From Asterella californica (Eukaryota > Streptophyta > Marchantiopsida > Marchantiales > Aytoniaceae), in assembly GCA_036924285.1 (NCBI GenBank), contig JAYKYS010000002.1, positions 43,973,501 through 44,037,500 of the forward strand: a stretch of DNA of 64,000 bases, written 5' to 3'. The translations under genes and the position numbers were made by a program. Shown piece after piece: positions 42,660 to 53,269 of this stretch (position 1 is its first letter; each line of letters opens with the position of its first letter). The notes below the pieces were generated by a model, which saw nothing but the letters and a program-made list of their open reading frames with translations, did not search any database and had not been told where the DNA came from.

Positions 42660-43325
42660 CTACGGTGAACCCCTAAATCTAAGAGCTCTTTCTTGGAATA
42701 AGCAATCCAGCTCGTTCTTCAGATCTGACTCCGCGTCAATATTTCGCGTAGGACTGATACCCGGAGAACTTGGTTCCACCCTCGGTGAATAAGGGGAGGA
42801 TACCGTCGAATGCATCTCCAGCGATAGGGCAGCGCCTGATTCTTCCAAGACTTCCTTTAAAGTGTGCTCTTCAAGATACACGGTCTCGGAAGGGTAGTAG
42901 CCGGATGACGCTTGATTTTGGATTTCCAAGTTGGCACGGGCAGCCGATTCGAGGCGCGCGCCTAACCCCATCTCCGACTTAGTTCCAAGCTGCAAATTTT
43001 GCATATTTTCAAGAGCTTTCACAGTGTCGGCGTCACTTTGAGTCACAACATCGTCTCCACGAAACGCAGCTTCTGACAGAAACTCCTTCAACTTCTCAAT
43101 CTGCTCCTCTGAGAGATAACCCGGCTCGTCTTGTCGGTCATCATACTGAGAATCCACACTTAGCCCTAATGAAAATGATGGCTCTCGTTCACTTAAACTG
43201 TCGAACGATTGCTCCGGGCTCACATCTTCAAGTTTGTCTTTCTGCGGCGTCGCTTGTTTTCTCTCCAGTCCGTCCACAGCTTTGTGCATTCTCCCGTTAC
43301 TGCTACTCACGTCCACTTCCGCCAT
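42660..43325 (-). CDS. Acidic hypothetical protein, 221 codons, possibly a first exon
   Basis: ATG 43325 (MAEVDVSSSNGRMHK) to a stop at 42660. Composition is protein-like: acidic, Ser-rich, with EEQIEKLKEFLSEAAF as a likely amphipathic helix, LEEHTLKEVLEESGAAL as another, and a Pro-Ser stretch (SPYSPRVEPSSPGISP) as in disordered regulatory segments. No membrane segment or signal peptide. The frame is the longest non-transposon frame in 40-52 kb and has a promoter-like GC-richer region with G-boxes upstream. I do not recognise the family. The stop may be in a following intron; no donor is clear. The antisense frames here are shadows. Confidence 0.6.
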   Translation of the reverse strand: MAEVDVSSSNGRMHKAVDGLERKQATPQKDKLEDVSPEQSFDSLSEREPSFSLGLSVDSQYDDRQDEPGYLSEEQIEKLKEFLSEAAFRGDDVVTQSDADTVKALENMQNLQLGTKSEMGLGARLESAARANLEIQNQASSGYYPSETVYLEEHTLKEVLEESGAALSLEMHSTVSSPYSPRVEPSSPGISPTRNIDAESDLKNELDCLFQERALRFRGSP

Positions 43326-43817
43326 AGTGTCAAACTCCCATCACACGAACCCCCAACGGTACTTCAATCCCCAAATCACAACGAAACCTCAACAACAGCT
43401 TCCTCACTCCGGTAACTTACTATCCTCAAAATGCACTGCAATCGAAATATCAGAAATCCACTTTAGGCTTCGCGCAGTCAAAGCGTTAGGCGTAAGCAGT
43501 CGCTCACTCCACTCCTAGAATCGATTTTCTCAGTCCACAGTATCTGCTAGTCGTGATTCCCTCACTGATTCCAATTGTAACCGGAGTGTACACTTCGAAT
43601 CCACTGGCGACAGCTTGAACCACAAGGGAAAGGGGAAAGGCAGCTCCGATCTTCGATCCAATACCTCCGAACAATCAGGCTTCCGAAAGAAGTCTCATCG
43701 TTGAGGAAATGTACGGCAGCAGTTCCGATCTTCCCTCCCTGCGGAGGGAGGAGCAGTGTGTCGCCGTGTCGCGTAGGGACACCACCCGAAGAGGACAAGA
43801 TACGACGACAGCCGCTG

Positions 43818-43830
43818 CACGTGGCACGTG
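43818..43830. promoter_or_regulatory. Tandem G-box / ABRE-like pair
   Basis: CACGTGGCACGTG: two CACGTG cores one base apart, followed by GCGTCAC. They lie about 490 bp upstream of the ATG at 43325. In plants such pairs bind bZIP/bHLH factors (light or abscisic-acid response); function here is inferred. Confidence 0.5.
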
Positions 43831-44088
43831 GCGTCACATTGCTCGTCATTATTGATCCAACGGTGGGACAAGAAAAATAGAGCCCTTACGTCGGAACTCT
43901 CTGCCTGCCAGACCTTTCTTGGTTGGGAGCTCCAAGTTCCAACCGTGTAACGTGAGCGTTACGTACACCCAAACGGCGATCCACAGTTACCAGGTTGAGG
44001 TCCAACTCGCTCCACAAAACCATCTGCGAGGTCAAGAGCTGTGCCGTTCTTCTTCCTATGTACAACTGTGTTATTGGACTCTGAGTGC

Positions 44089-44110
44089 ATATATATATAT
44101 ATATATATAT
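44089..44110. repeat. (AT)11 microsatellite
   Basis: Uninterrupted AT dinucleotides, flanked by TGAGTGC and TATTTCC. Confidence 0.95.
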
Positions 44111-46160
44111 TATTTCCCCGCTCTATCTGAAGGTCGAGATGAGAAAAGCTATTCTACTGATAGTATAATATTATATAGTTTGATGATGATTTAGATGATA
44201 GTTTTTGCAAATAACCAAATTTTCACAAGGTTTTGAACTGGAGAATACATCCACAAATATATGATGTACTTTTGGTAAGACTACCGGAACTAATCTCCTA
44301 AAGCTTTGGAACTTTGGAGTTTTTCTTGTGAAGATCTATCATATTCCACTCTTACATAATTATTTCTATATAACAAAAAAACAAGTTCTTTTTAACACAG
44401 ATTCGTATAGTAAAAATGGTCATTGTCGACTATTTTGTACGTTTCAATATTCCTAAATCATCACTTTGCCGAATGTGTGGTTTTGAAGAAGAAACCAGAA
44501 TCATATATTAGATAATTGCAACTCGAATGTTATGATCATAAACCTTTAAACGTACACACCTTTCTAACAAATTACTATTCATTATTCCTAAACTCACAAA
44601 AAGGTACAAATTATTTGATAAGATGAAAGTCTATAACCTAAATTTGTGTTTTCTTGTTATTACATCTTTCTGCATTGTTTGACTTTTATATATCTATATC
44701 TTTGACTAATGTTTTCTTATTTTACACTCTATGCTTCTATATGATCTGTTTATGGCTGCATCCTCTTATGACACACAGACTGATAGCGTGAAGGATGAGA
44801 TAAAGAATAAATCGTTGTTTAAACTTGTATCAATTTTAGAAAAATAATCTATAATCCAAAACAGAGAAGAAAAATATTCTACATTCTTATTTCAAGTGTT
44901 GCAGAGTCGACGGCACATCATGGGAGGAACCTTCTATCATTAATCCTCTAAAGCGAACTGCACAGTCTAAAAACGGGATGTAATTAAGTAACGTGGTGTG
45001 GAAGGTGCCCTCCAACACGTCAAGGGCTCAGCTCCTCCCCGATATGGAAAACAGCTAGTCAAATCTCGTTATGATGACTCAATTGTTTACCTTATATTTG
45101 GTGACTATTACGACTTGTGATTGTAAATTTATAGTTACATTATTGAAACAAAGATATATACTTTGATTATATCTTTATAATAAAATAATCTGCAAATGTG
45201 ATATAAAAATTGTCAATCTTGTCTACTGTTTCATGAACAACTAGTTTCAACAAATTTTTAGATTTTTTGTTTTTTCAAATCGGAAAAGAGCAAGTTCGAG
45301 TGATCGTGTTATTTACGATCTTAAAATAAAGTTGATCCTTTTCAAGAAGAAGAGAAAAGATTTAACGTTTACCAACCTAGAAAAGTATTTTGTTACGATA
45401 CAATAAAGATCTTGTTCAATCAGTTGATTGACTGATTGATTCAATCAGTATTTTGTTGATCAAAAACTTTTAATCACATATCTTTGTACTTTTTTCGTGA
45501 GAATAAGTTTATATACTGTGTGATAGTTACTATAGTAAACGATATTTGTAGAAAATGAAAATATGCTTGTATTCTGTGAAATAATGACTATATTAGAGGA
45601 CATTTACAGAAAAAACTATCCATAACCACGAAAATAAAAATTTTAAAACATAGAATAGAATATTACTACAACGCTATTGTGACTATCTCGGGCATGACTA
45701 TAACGAGGTTTGACTGCACGTGGTAACATGGATGATGTGACTCATGGCGATGTTGAGAATCTGAGAACGAACCCTTTAAGCAGTGACTTGCCATGAAGTA
45801 GTCTCCCGCCAATTTTGTATGATTTGATATTGAAAATAAAAGAGAATAAATATTCTTTCTCTTCGGAGCAGAACTCTAGAGAGTCGCATAACCACCGACA
45901 TAAAATAAAAGAAAAGCAAATGCACAATTTCCCCTCCCCTCTTCACCAGGTGTGTACTTCTTTGCATATTCACCTCTCGTTAGTTAAATTTTTGTTTTGG
46001 ATAATAATAATTTTTTGCTTGAGACAGCGAGCAATACTTCGTATGTGAAAGGGGTGCGATGAGACTCAAGTTGTTTTTCATCTGAGACAAAATTGACAAA
46101 ATTTATCTTTGGTTGTACAAAAGCTTTATACTCTATGGTTCACCTATGCTTGCTAAACTT
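44111..46160. other. AT-rich intergenic DNA, nothing supported
   Basis: Only short chance frames. A small cluster of TTGATTGACTGATTGA-like repeats lies near 45425. No gene, RNA or element boundary seen. Confidence 0.55.
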
Positions 46161-47098
46161 CTAATCACAATATGGTCCACCTATATGCATTACACATGTG
46201 TTCTTGGCATGTGTAACGCATATAAGTTTTGTGTCCTGTGTTCTTGTCATGACCTCTGAAAGCAGAATGTATTTTGATAATGTGTCGGCTACAGTAGACA
46301 CATTGTTCTTGTTGTGGATCGGACTGTTAAGTTCTATGTCTTGTTGTTCGTGGTCTGGAATCAACACCTCGTTATGGACGAGGCTGATTTGTTCCACAGC
46401 AGCTGTGTTGTCTGTGGGGGAGTACATGCGGGAGCAATGAGGACAGCGGTCCATTTCTTTGTAGAAAAAGATATTATCTACGTCCTCTGGTGTCACGTCT
46501 TGAGATCTTATGAATGAATTTCATAGAGAATTGAAATGTTTCTTCTGGATTTCATGCTGCTTCAGCCATCGAGGAGATGCACTGTATTTTCCAGATGTGA
46601 GCATGGAACGTAAAAAGCATAGAAAAGTAGTTGAAAGAGGATTGAGACTCTTATATCTGTTATACTGCAGAGCTCGAGACAATATGTTTAAATATGTTAA
46701 CTCCACTTGATTTTTGATGTCGGTGGTTCTCATCAGCATGAAAAGTTCTTTCTCATCATCAATCATACTCTCTGTTATGTTTTTGGTCACAGCGTGATGA
46801 TGTTGCTGGTTTTCATCTTCAGACAATATCCAAGCATGCCGACGAAGGTGTGGATGTCTTTGTTGGATAGCTATTTGACATAGACTTCAGCGCCCAATGG
46901 TCTCTCTCTGTCCCATCCCAATGCTTGTGAAATTTGTTTTTTCACTTCCATGGATGATTTGTCATATATACATATCACGTCTTGGAAGTGTAGATGGAGA
47001 AGGGATCACCCTCTCTCAATGAAAAAGATACTAGACAAGCATTGTTTTTTGAGAAATATAGAGATTAGAGGAAAGTAAGTAGTATCAAGGTCTGCTCC
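46161..47098 (-). pseudogene. Decayed HUH-type Rep endonuclease gene (replitron-like)
   Basis: On the minus strand one frame from 47098 reads through two stops. It shows ISIFLKKQC, then LLHLHFQD (HUH motif His-Leu-His at 46988-46996), then ALGWDRERPLGAEVYVK, then HTFVGMLGYCLK (Tyr at 46826-46828, giving YxxK). A frameshift follows, and the frame goes on as 46521-46826 (HHHAVTKNI...) and, after one stop, 46161-46496 (DRCPHCSRMY). HUH followed about 55 residues later by YxxK is the catalytic layout of Rep-type single-strand endonucleases. The overall phrasing reminds me of eukaryotic HUH transposon proteins described as replitrons, but that is from memory. No helicase region seen. At least three lesions. 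Confidence 0.6.
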
Positions 47099-49126
47099 TG
47101 TGATACAGACTGTGACAGATATCTCTACCTAGCCCTGGCTTGACGTCGGAATAACATGGTTGATACGAATGAAAGAGAAATGCCGATTGAGAACGGTGCT
47201 CTCTAGAAGATCGACTTGAGTGCATATGCAAAGATGAGAACGGAGACGATAAACATCATGTATAATGGATCTGAGGGAACCGTCGCTACGTGTGAAATGT
47301 GCAAGATAAGAGAACATAAAATAGAGTCTGTCTTGCAGATAGAGGTAGAAATTATCAACGGAGTAGGAGAAAATGATACGGATCAAGTAATGTTTGCAGT
47401 GGAACAGTATGTAGGTTACATGGATAACATGTTTTTCATATCTTCACGTAATCGAACTTGATCAAGAACTTGGATGGATGTTGAGAAAAGCCTAGCTGTA
47501 AGTATATATAAGTTCGCGTTAGTTGCAAGAAGCAATCGTCAAAAGAAATCATAGGTATGTGACTTGAGAGAGGAGAGAAACATGAAATAGCACCAGTGAC
47601 GTCTAAGAATTCGTAATCTGCAACCGTCTAAAGAGGTGAAGTGCGGTGGACAGTACTTAACGTATCGGAACTCCTCCAAAGAAAGCTAACACACCCTAGT
47701 ATAAGTGAAAGAGACTACCAACATACGAAGGGTTGTTTGTTAACTGAGTTCATGCTGTATTCATTATATGGTTTAAAGCATTATATAAAGTAGAGCAGTG
47801 AGACATGTACGAGATATCATTGTTCTTAAGACATACATGTCATCTGCGTCAAGATTCATTTAAAATATTATTTATGTAAAACAGATTTTGTTTAAATTTT
47901 TGTAAAATTCACTTTTCAAGTTAAAATATTTGTCTTAAAAATCAGTTTATTACAGCAATTTTAAAGTAAATAGTTAAATAATTGTTGGAAATTATCATTT
48001 TTTTACTGTTATTTATGATCCACGAGTCAATAGTTGACTTAAGACAATAGTGAACGATAAACTTGAATAAAGAGCCATTCGATGTCATTAGCAGTGCTTC
48101 GGAAGGTTTCTGGTGAAATAGACACATTTCCGGGGGAAGGAAAGGATAACAGAAAATTTTCCATTTTATCGGATATTTTACAGAATTGACACTAAAAAGT
48201 CAATTTTCTCCTGGAAATTTCCAACAGATTTGGCTCAAGATAGAAAATTCTGAAAGGAGACAGAAAGTCATAACACTGTCTTCCAGAACTCCTCGAGCAT
48301 TGGTCATGAGAGCTAAAATAAAGAAATAAGAAATACGATACTCATCTCGAACAATAAATTATGGAACGAGATCTTGTTAAGTAGAGTTTTACAGTCTCAC
48401 TTGTCATGGACGATAGTTGATATTTGAAAGAAAAACAGTTCTCTCTGTACATAATTGATTTTAGGTTTAGATCATAAAGTAAGAGACCATTAGACATGTT
48501 CTATAAAAGCCTTAAACAAAGAAAATCCCAAACCCTAAACTAAATTCATAGAAATTTTGACAAACTTTAGAGTGTTTCTACATAGATAATAAAAACGACT
48601 AAAACTCGACACCCAAATCTCTGAACATAAAAATTATAACATAGATACTATATCACAGATAATATAGAATCAAACATTGATTTTCTCATCTTCTTGAACC
48701 AAGATAAATGAGAAGAAAGAAATCCAGATTACTCATAATCACTAGGTGAGGAGGCAACCCAATGCTTATTAATGTAGAATGTTTAGTTATTAAGTGTTTA
48801 TTTATTATTTAGTATAGAACTTCAACGCTGAGTAACTCTACACATGCAAATAATATCCCCTTAAGCTATGACTCATAGTATGCAAATAAATTAGCTGTTC
48901 AACTCTTCCCATCCGTACTTGATTTTGCTATCATGACAAAAATACTTTTCAACATAGTAAGTAAGGAAATTTATTTTCGGTTTAGACTCTAAGTATGAGT
49001 AAAATAATAAATAATAGTAAATGTTATTACATGTATCTTGGGATTTTCACAGACCATGGGACTGTCAACGTGAGTCCACCATAGAGAGACACGGACCAGA
49101 AGCTTCATTAACAGTTTGCAACACAT
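47099..49126. other. Intergenic DNA next to the HUH relic
   Basis: 47129-47460 has moderate-length frames on both strands (85 and 81 codons) and may hold the further-decayed N-terminal part of the HUH gene, which I cannot align. 47500-49126 is AT-rich without features. Confidence 0.4.
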
Positions 49127-49215
49127 GCATCTCCAACCGTATCTGCAATGGATTGAACCCATTATCTTTCTCTTAGAGGACGGTAAGCTAAACCACTTGA
49201 GACACCCATCTTTGG
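49127..49215 (-). repeat. tRNA-derived SINE-like head
   Basis: Minus strand: GTCTCAAGTGG (A-box-like), then about 35 bases later GGGTTCAATCC (B box). The link AAGAGAAAGATAATGGG resembles AAGCGAAAGATATGGGG in the plus-strand copy at 52345. Acceptor pairing is absent, so it is not a working tRNA. Confidence 0.4.
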
Positions 49216-52200
49216 TCTATGAGTTTGATTATACTAGCTCCAAGTTACCTAGTGCTTCAGTATTAATAGCATAATGGGGCTTTGCAAGAGAGAAGGGTTG
49301 GAACTGAAAAACGCGAATCATTATATTAACTTCTTCATCTAGACACCGTTCTAGTAACGTAGTGGATCAAAATGGATAAACATGAAACTCTTTCCAATGT
49401 TTCTTATCTTCACATTCAAGATGGAAATCTAAGCAAGGATTTCTATGTTTCTTACTTGGTGCAGAGTCGAATGTTTCTCATTTTCAAACTTACTGGATTT
49501 TGAGAATGTAGGAGGAGAGATACCATTTCTTTTTGCCTTGTATATTCACCTCTTCCATATCGAAGAGTATAGCAAGCTTAGTTTATTACCTAACCACGGG
49601 CGGAAAGGTTCAAAATAAATCAGTGTCCGGATTAAATAATATGTATTGTTACCTGTTCTCGCACTTGTAGTTTCAGAAACACGTGTGTTTGAGCTCGTTT
49701 GTTGGGAGGAGTTAGGTGTTAAATTAATGTATTGTAATCAATTAATTTATTCTTTTAGTCATTGAGCGGCTGGATTTAAAGACTTGGAAGCGGATTGCAT
49801 TGCTCTTCACTTATTGGTTCTGTATGGATGTTTCTGCTGTTCTTGGGATGAAGAATATTTAATAATTATATATTAATTTTTATATTGAAGTTTACTACAT
49901 CATTTCTGTATGATAGTTATAATTTTTTCGATAACATAAAAAGAGCAAAAGTTCAGGAAGTTCGATCGAGCATGGTTATTTACCTTTTATACTCGATTCT
50001 TTTTGTCAATTTATCATCCTATCCTACCGCGTGTATTTAGTTTTTGATCGTATTCTCCACTTTACGAAAGTCACCAGGGGTGAGTTTGGCATGCAAATTG
50101 TACGCTGCGGTTCTTGAGAGATTTTAACATTTCCCCCCAAGGAAATAGACTATTTTTTCTAATATCGTTTTATCATAAATCGGAAGTTCCGCACTGATGA
50201 ATCTTCTTCTGTATTAGTCTGTAAACAAGAAAAGATAAAATTTATCGATCATTATCAAGGTCCTTGTTAATGATAATGTTTACTCAATCTGTAAAATGTT
50301 TATTTCACATCATGTATTGTATGATGTGTATTATATTGTTAAATCGATTTGAATAGTGGAAGTATTTAGTCACGATAGAAAGTAATGAACTGATAAACGA
50401 TATAACTAGTTTTACTCTCGATAACCAGTCAAAAGTGTTACCAAACAATACATAATATGATCAATTACAATAAAACTACTACCATATTGGTAATTCAAAT
50501 CACGCAGCTAAGGTTCGCGCATAGCTAACTGTGCGTTTTTTTTGTAATGTGTTACTGGGTGCGTGAATTCTTCAAAGATATAATAAATTTAAATAACATA
50601 ATATTAAGTCATCAATAATTCAAGTTAAAGATTCAGCTCACACCTTTCTATACCAAGTTTAATATCAAATTCATTCCTAACATGCAGACTTTAATTATAC
50701 GCGAATTCATGTTATACATTTGGACAAAAGGGTCTTACAGTGGACACCAAATAAAATAGCAGTCCGCGCAGCGGTGATAAATTACTGGTTATTTCCTATA
50801 CTGGTTACACGTGGCTTGTAGAAGACGGACTCCGTTTTGAATGCGTTTCATATCGAGAGGGCAAAGCTGGGAAAGTAGAAAATGCAGATAGAAAGTTGGC
50901 CGAGCGAGCAAGTGCTTTTCCTTTCCATAGCAACTGGAGAACGATCCAATGAAAGCAGAGAGTGACGGAAAGGGAGGAAGTTCTGATGAGGCCAGATCTC
51001 CGCCACTTCCTCGAGCTATGGAAACCTTTTGATGTCTATATACGGCGCGAGGGAGCTGAGAGCCTGAGACGAGATAAAGGAGGAACGCAGCAGTTTTGTT
51101 CTTAGTGTGGACAGGTTGCTCGTACAGAACCATAAAAGAGGCAGAATCCCAAGCCTGCGGCGTGATAGCTTCAAGAGTCGTGTTGCAACTACTCAGTTCT
51201 GTCACAACGGAGTACGCAAAACGGCATCAAGAAGTAAGCAACAACGTGATCCATAATGTTGAAGAAACCTCTCTCGTCTTGCCCCTCATCTACCTGTGGA
51301 AATGTGTCTCTAAGACTTTCGTGAAAGACTCGCGATCTTTTACAGGTGAGGTGTGCGGAGAACGTCCTTCACAGCTTTTTACGTAGAAACCCGCTGTTCT
51401 TGCTTTCGTCCTTCGTCACTCGTCGTTCCTGAGCGTGGACGAAGCTGCTGCTTGCGGTCTTGATCCCGCGAGTTCTGACAAGGTTTCTACACTTTATTGC
51501 TTACTGACAGTGTAATCAGTAGACTGCATTTGAAGATCATGAGACACTGGCAGCTGCTGTACTTCAACAAACAGCATTGCAGTCCTTTAGTGCAGGAGTG
51601 TCTTGAACAAGAAACCAAATCTGCTTCCACGAGTGTTGCTATTGCTGCCGATCTCAGGAGTCAAGCCTGCGGTTACAAATGTTTGACGCTGGGTGATTAA
51701 GGTGATAGTGCCGGCCTGGAAATGAATAACTGAACTGGTCTTTTAGAAGTCTTGGTAACTGGAATAAGTACAATCTAAAGTCCCTACATAGGATACATTG
51801 GATTGGAAGTCTGGTGCCAGTAGATATGATAGTTCTAGTTCCAGTAGCGTGTATGTAGATTGTAGCAGTTGAGGAGCAAAAAGTTGGGTCATACATTCAT
51901 ACGGAGGTCCACCTCCTTCGTGGTGTGTGTGCTCTGCCTGCCGGGCTTCTCTTGTTTCTGCCGGGGTCGTGGGCCTGGCCTGGACTGGTCGGGACACGGA
52001 GTCGACGATGTTACTTTGGGGAAAAACTCGAGTGTTTAAAGCAAGCCATAAGCTCTAACTACAAGCATCACGGCATGGAATAACGCTACAGGAGCTCCAG
52101 TCTTGTTGCACCCACTCCAGTAATAATGGTGAAGAACATTATTGTCTTCCTGTGCTCGATCCTCGATCCTCTTCAGCTCCAGTCTGGGTGGATTTAGGAC

Positions 52201-52344
52201 CGTTGGCACTGTGAACTGTATGGAAAAGCAATTTCGCGTTTCGTCATTGAAGCGAGCGAGGCCGTATGGTGAATAGTTGCTATTCGTGCAACGTGCTTAG
52301 GCGTAAATCGCTACAGAGATTTCTATAAACAGTGAATATTTCCT
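49216..52344. other. Intergenic DNA, one unassigned GC-richer island
   Basis: 49216-50760 is AT-rich and empty. 50780-52000 is richer in GC with overlapping frames on both strands (138 codons minus at 50789-51205; 96 codons plus at 51096-51386). None has a motif or splice context that I can defend; the island may be a transcript or an old insertion. Confidence 0.4.
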
Positions 52345-52570
52345 CCTACATAGGTAGCTGAGATGGTTGAGTCTCGAACCTCAAAGCGAAAGATATGGGG
52401 TTCAAACCCTCCTGCTCTCGGTTGGAGGTGCAACAAATCTTCGTGTGAAACTGATCCGGGTTTGCTGTGATTATCACAAAGAACAGTCCGGGTATGCTGT
52501 GATTATCACAAAGAACAGTCCGGGTATCACATTTCGGTCCCTTCAAAGAATAAACGGACAAAATAAAACA
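52345..52570 (+). repeat. tRNA-derived SINE-like element with a 32 bp tandem duplication
   Basis: TAGCTGAGATGG (A box) and GGTTCAAACCC (B box) lie about 45 bases apart, but the ends do not form an acceptor stem. Downstream, a 32 bp unit starting TCCGGGT is repeated (52455-52486 and 52487-52518) and a third partial copy follows. This order (tRNA-like head, short body) fits a SINE. The tail is only weakly A-rich (near 52560-52570). Confidence 0.45.
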
Positions 52571-53269
52571 TTTTCCCTTTAGAGAACGGGCATGCATAAT
52601 GGATGGTGTCTTGAAAGAAGTGTTCTCCGTAACCTTCTCCTTTCTTCTTTAAGGAATGAACCCCACAGCTCAGGAAACAATTCGGAATTTTTTTATTTCC
52701 GATATTCGCTTGTTCTTACATTTTTTTATATGGGTTCTAGCCATATAACCCCTGTCCAGTTTTACGCGGTGATATTTGAAACGCCCTATCAGTATAGGAC
52801 CTACAGGCATGTCGAACGGCTGCAAGCACCTCGGAGGGAGACTGCAGGAGAGCGAGCGTGGAGAGAGGAGGCGGGGGCGGAGAGCAACGGAGGGAGACTG
52901 CGGGAGGTTGAGAGTGAGAGGGGGAGGGTGTTAGACTTTGCTAGAGGGATTTTTTCACATATTGTTCTCCACTTTACTTTTCTGCTTCTTTTGATCTTAC
53001 ATTTGATACATTTGGTGGACAGATGAGTGAGTATTTAATAGATTTAGATTTTAGGATTACAGAGTGTTCTTTTTAGGGTTTCTTGAGACAGTTTACAAAT
53101 CAGGGTTCAGTATTCTTCTTGTTCTTCTCTTCTTTTCTCTTCGTCTCCTTTTTTCTTTTTCTTTTGTCTTTCTTTTCTGTCTTTCCACTTCTTTTTTATT
53201 TTCTCTTTTCTTTTTGGACATGTTTTTATTGCGACTACCGTTTGATCGGATATCGTCTCTTCTTTAGCT

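Noticed and set aside
46161..47098. Helitron Rep-helicase
   Set aside because: Only a single-Tyr YxxK motif seen, no two-Tyr motif, no helicase motifs, no TC...CTRR ends noticed.
50789..51386. Protein genes on either strand at the GC-richer island
   Set aside because: Overlapping frames on both strands, no motif, no clear splice sites; listed only as unassigned.
52345..52425. A functional tRNA gene
   Set aside because: A and B boxes are present but the two ends cannot pair as an acceptor stem and the T-stem is imperfect.
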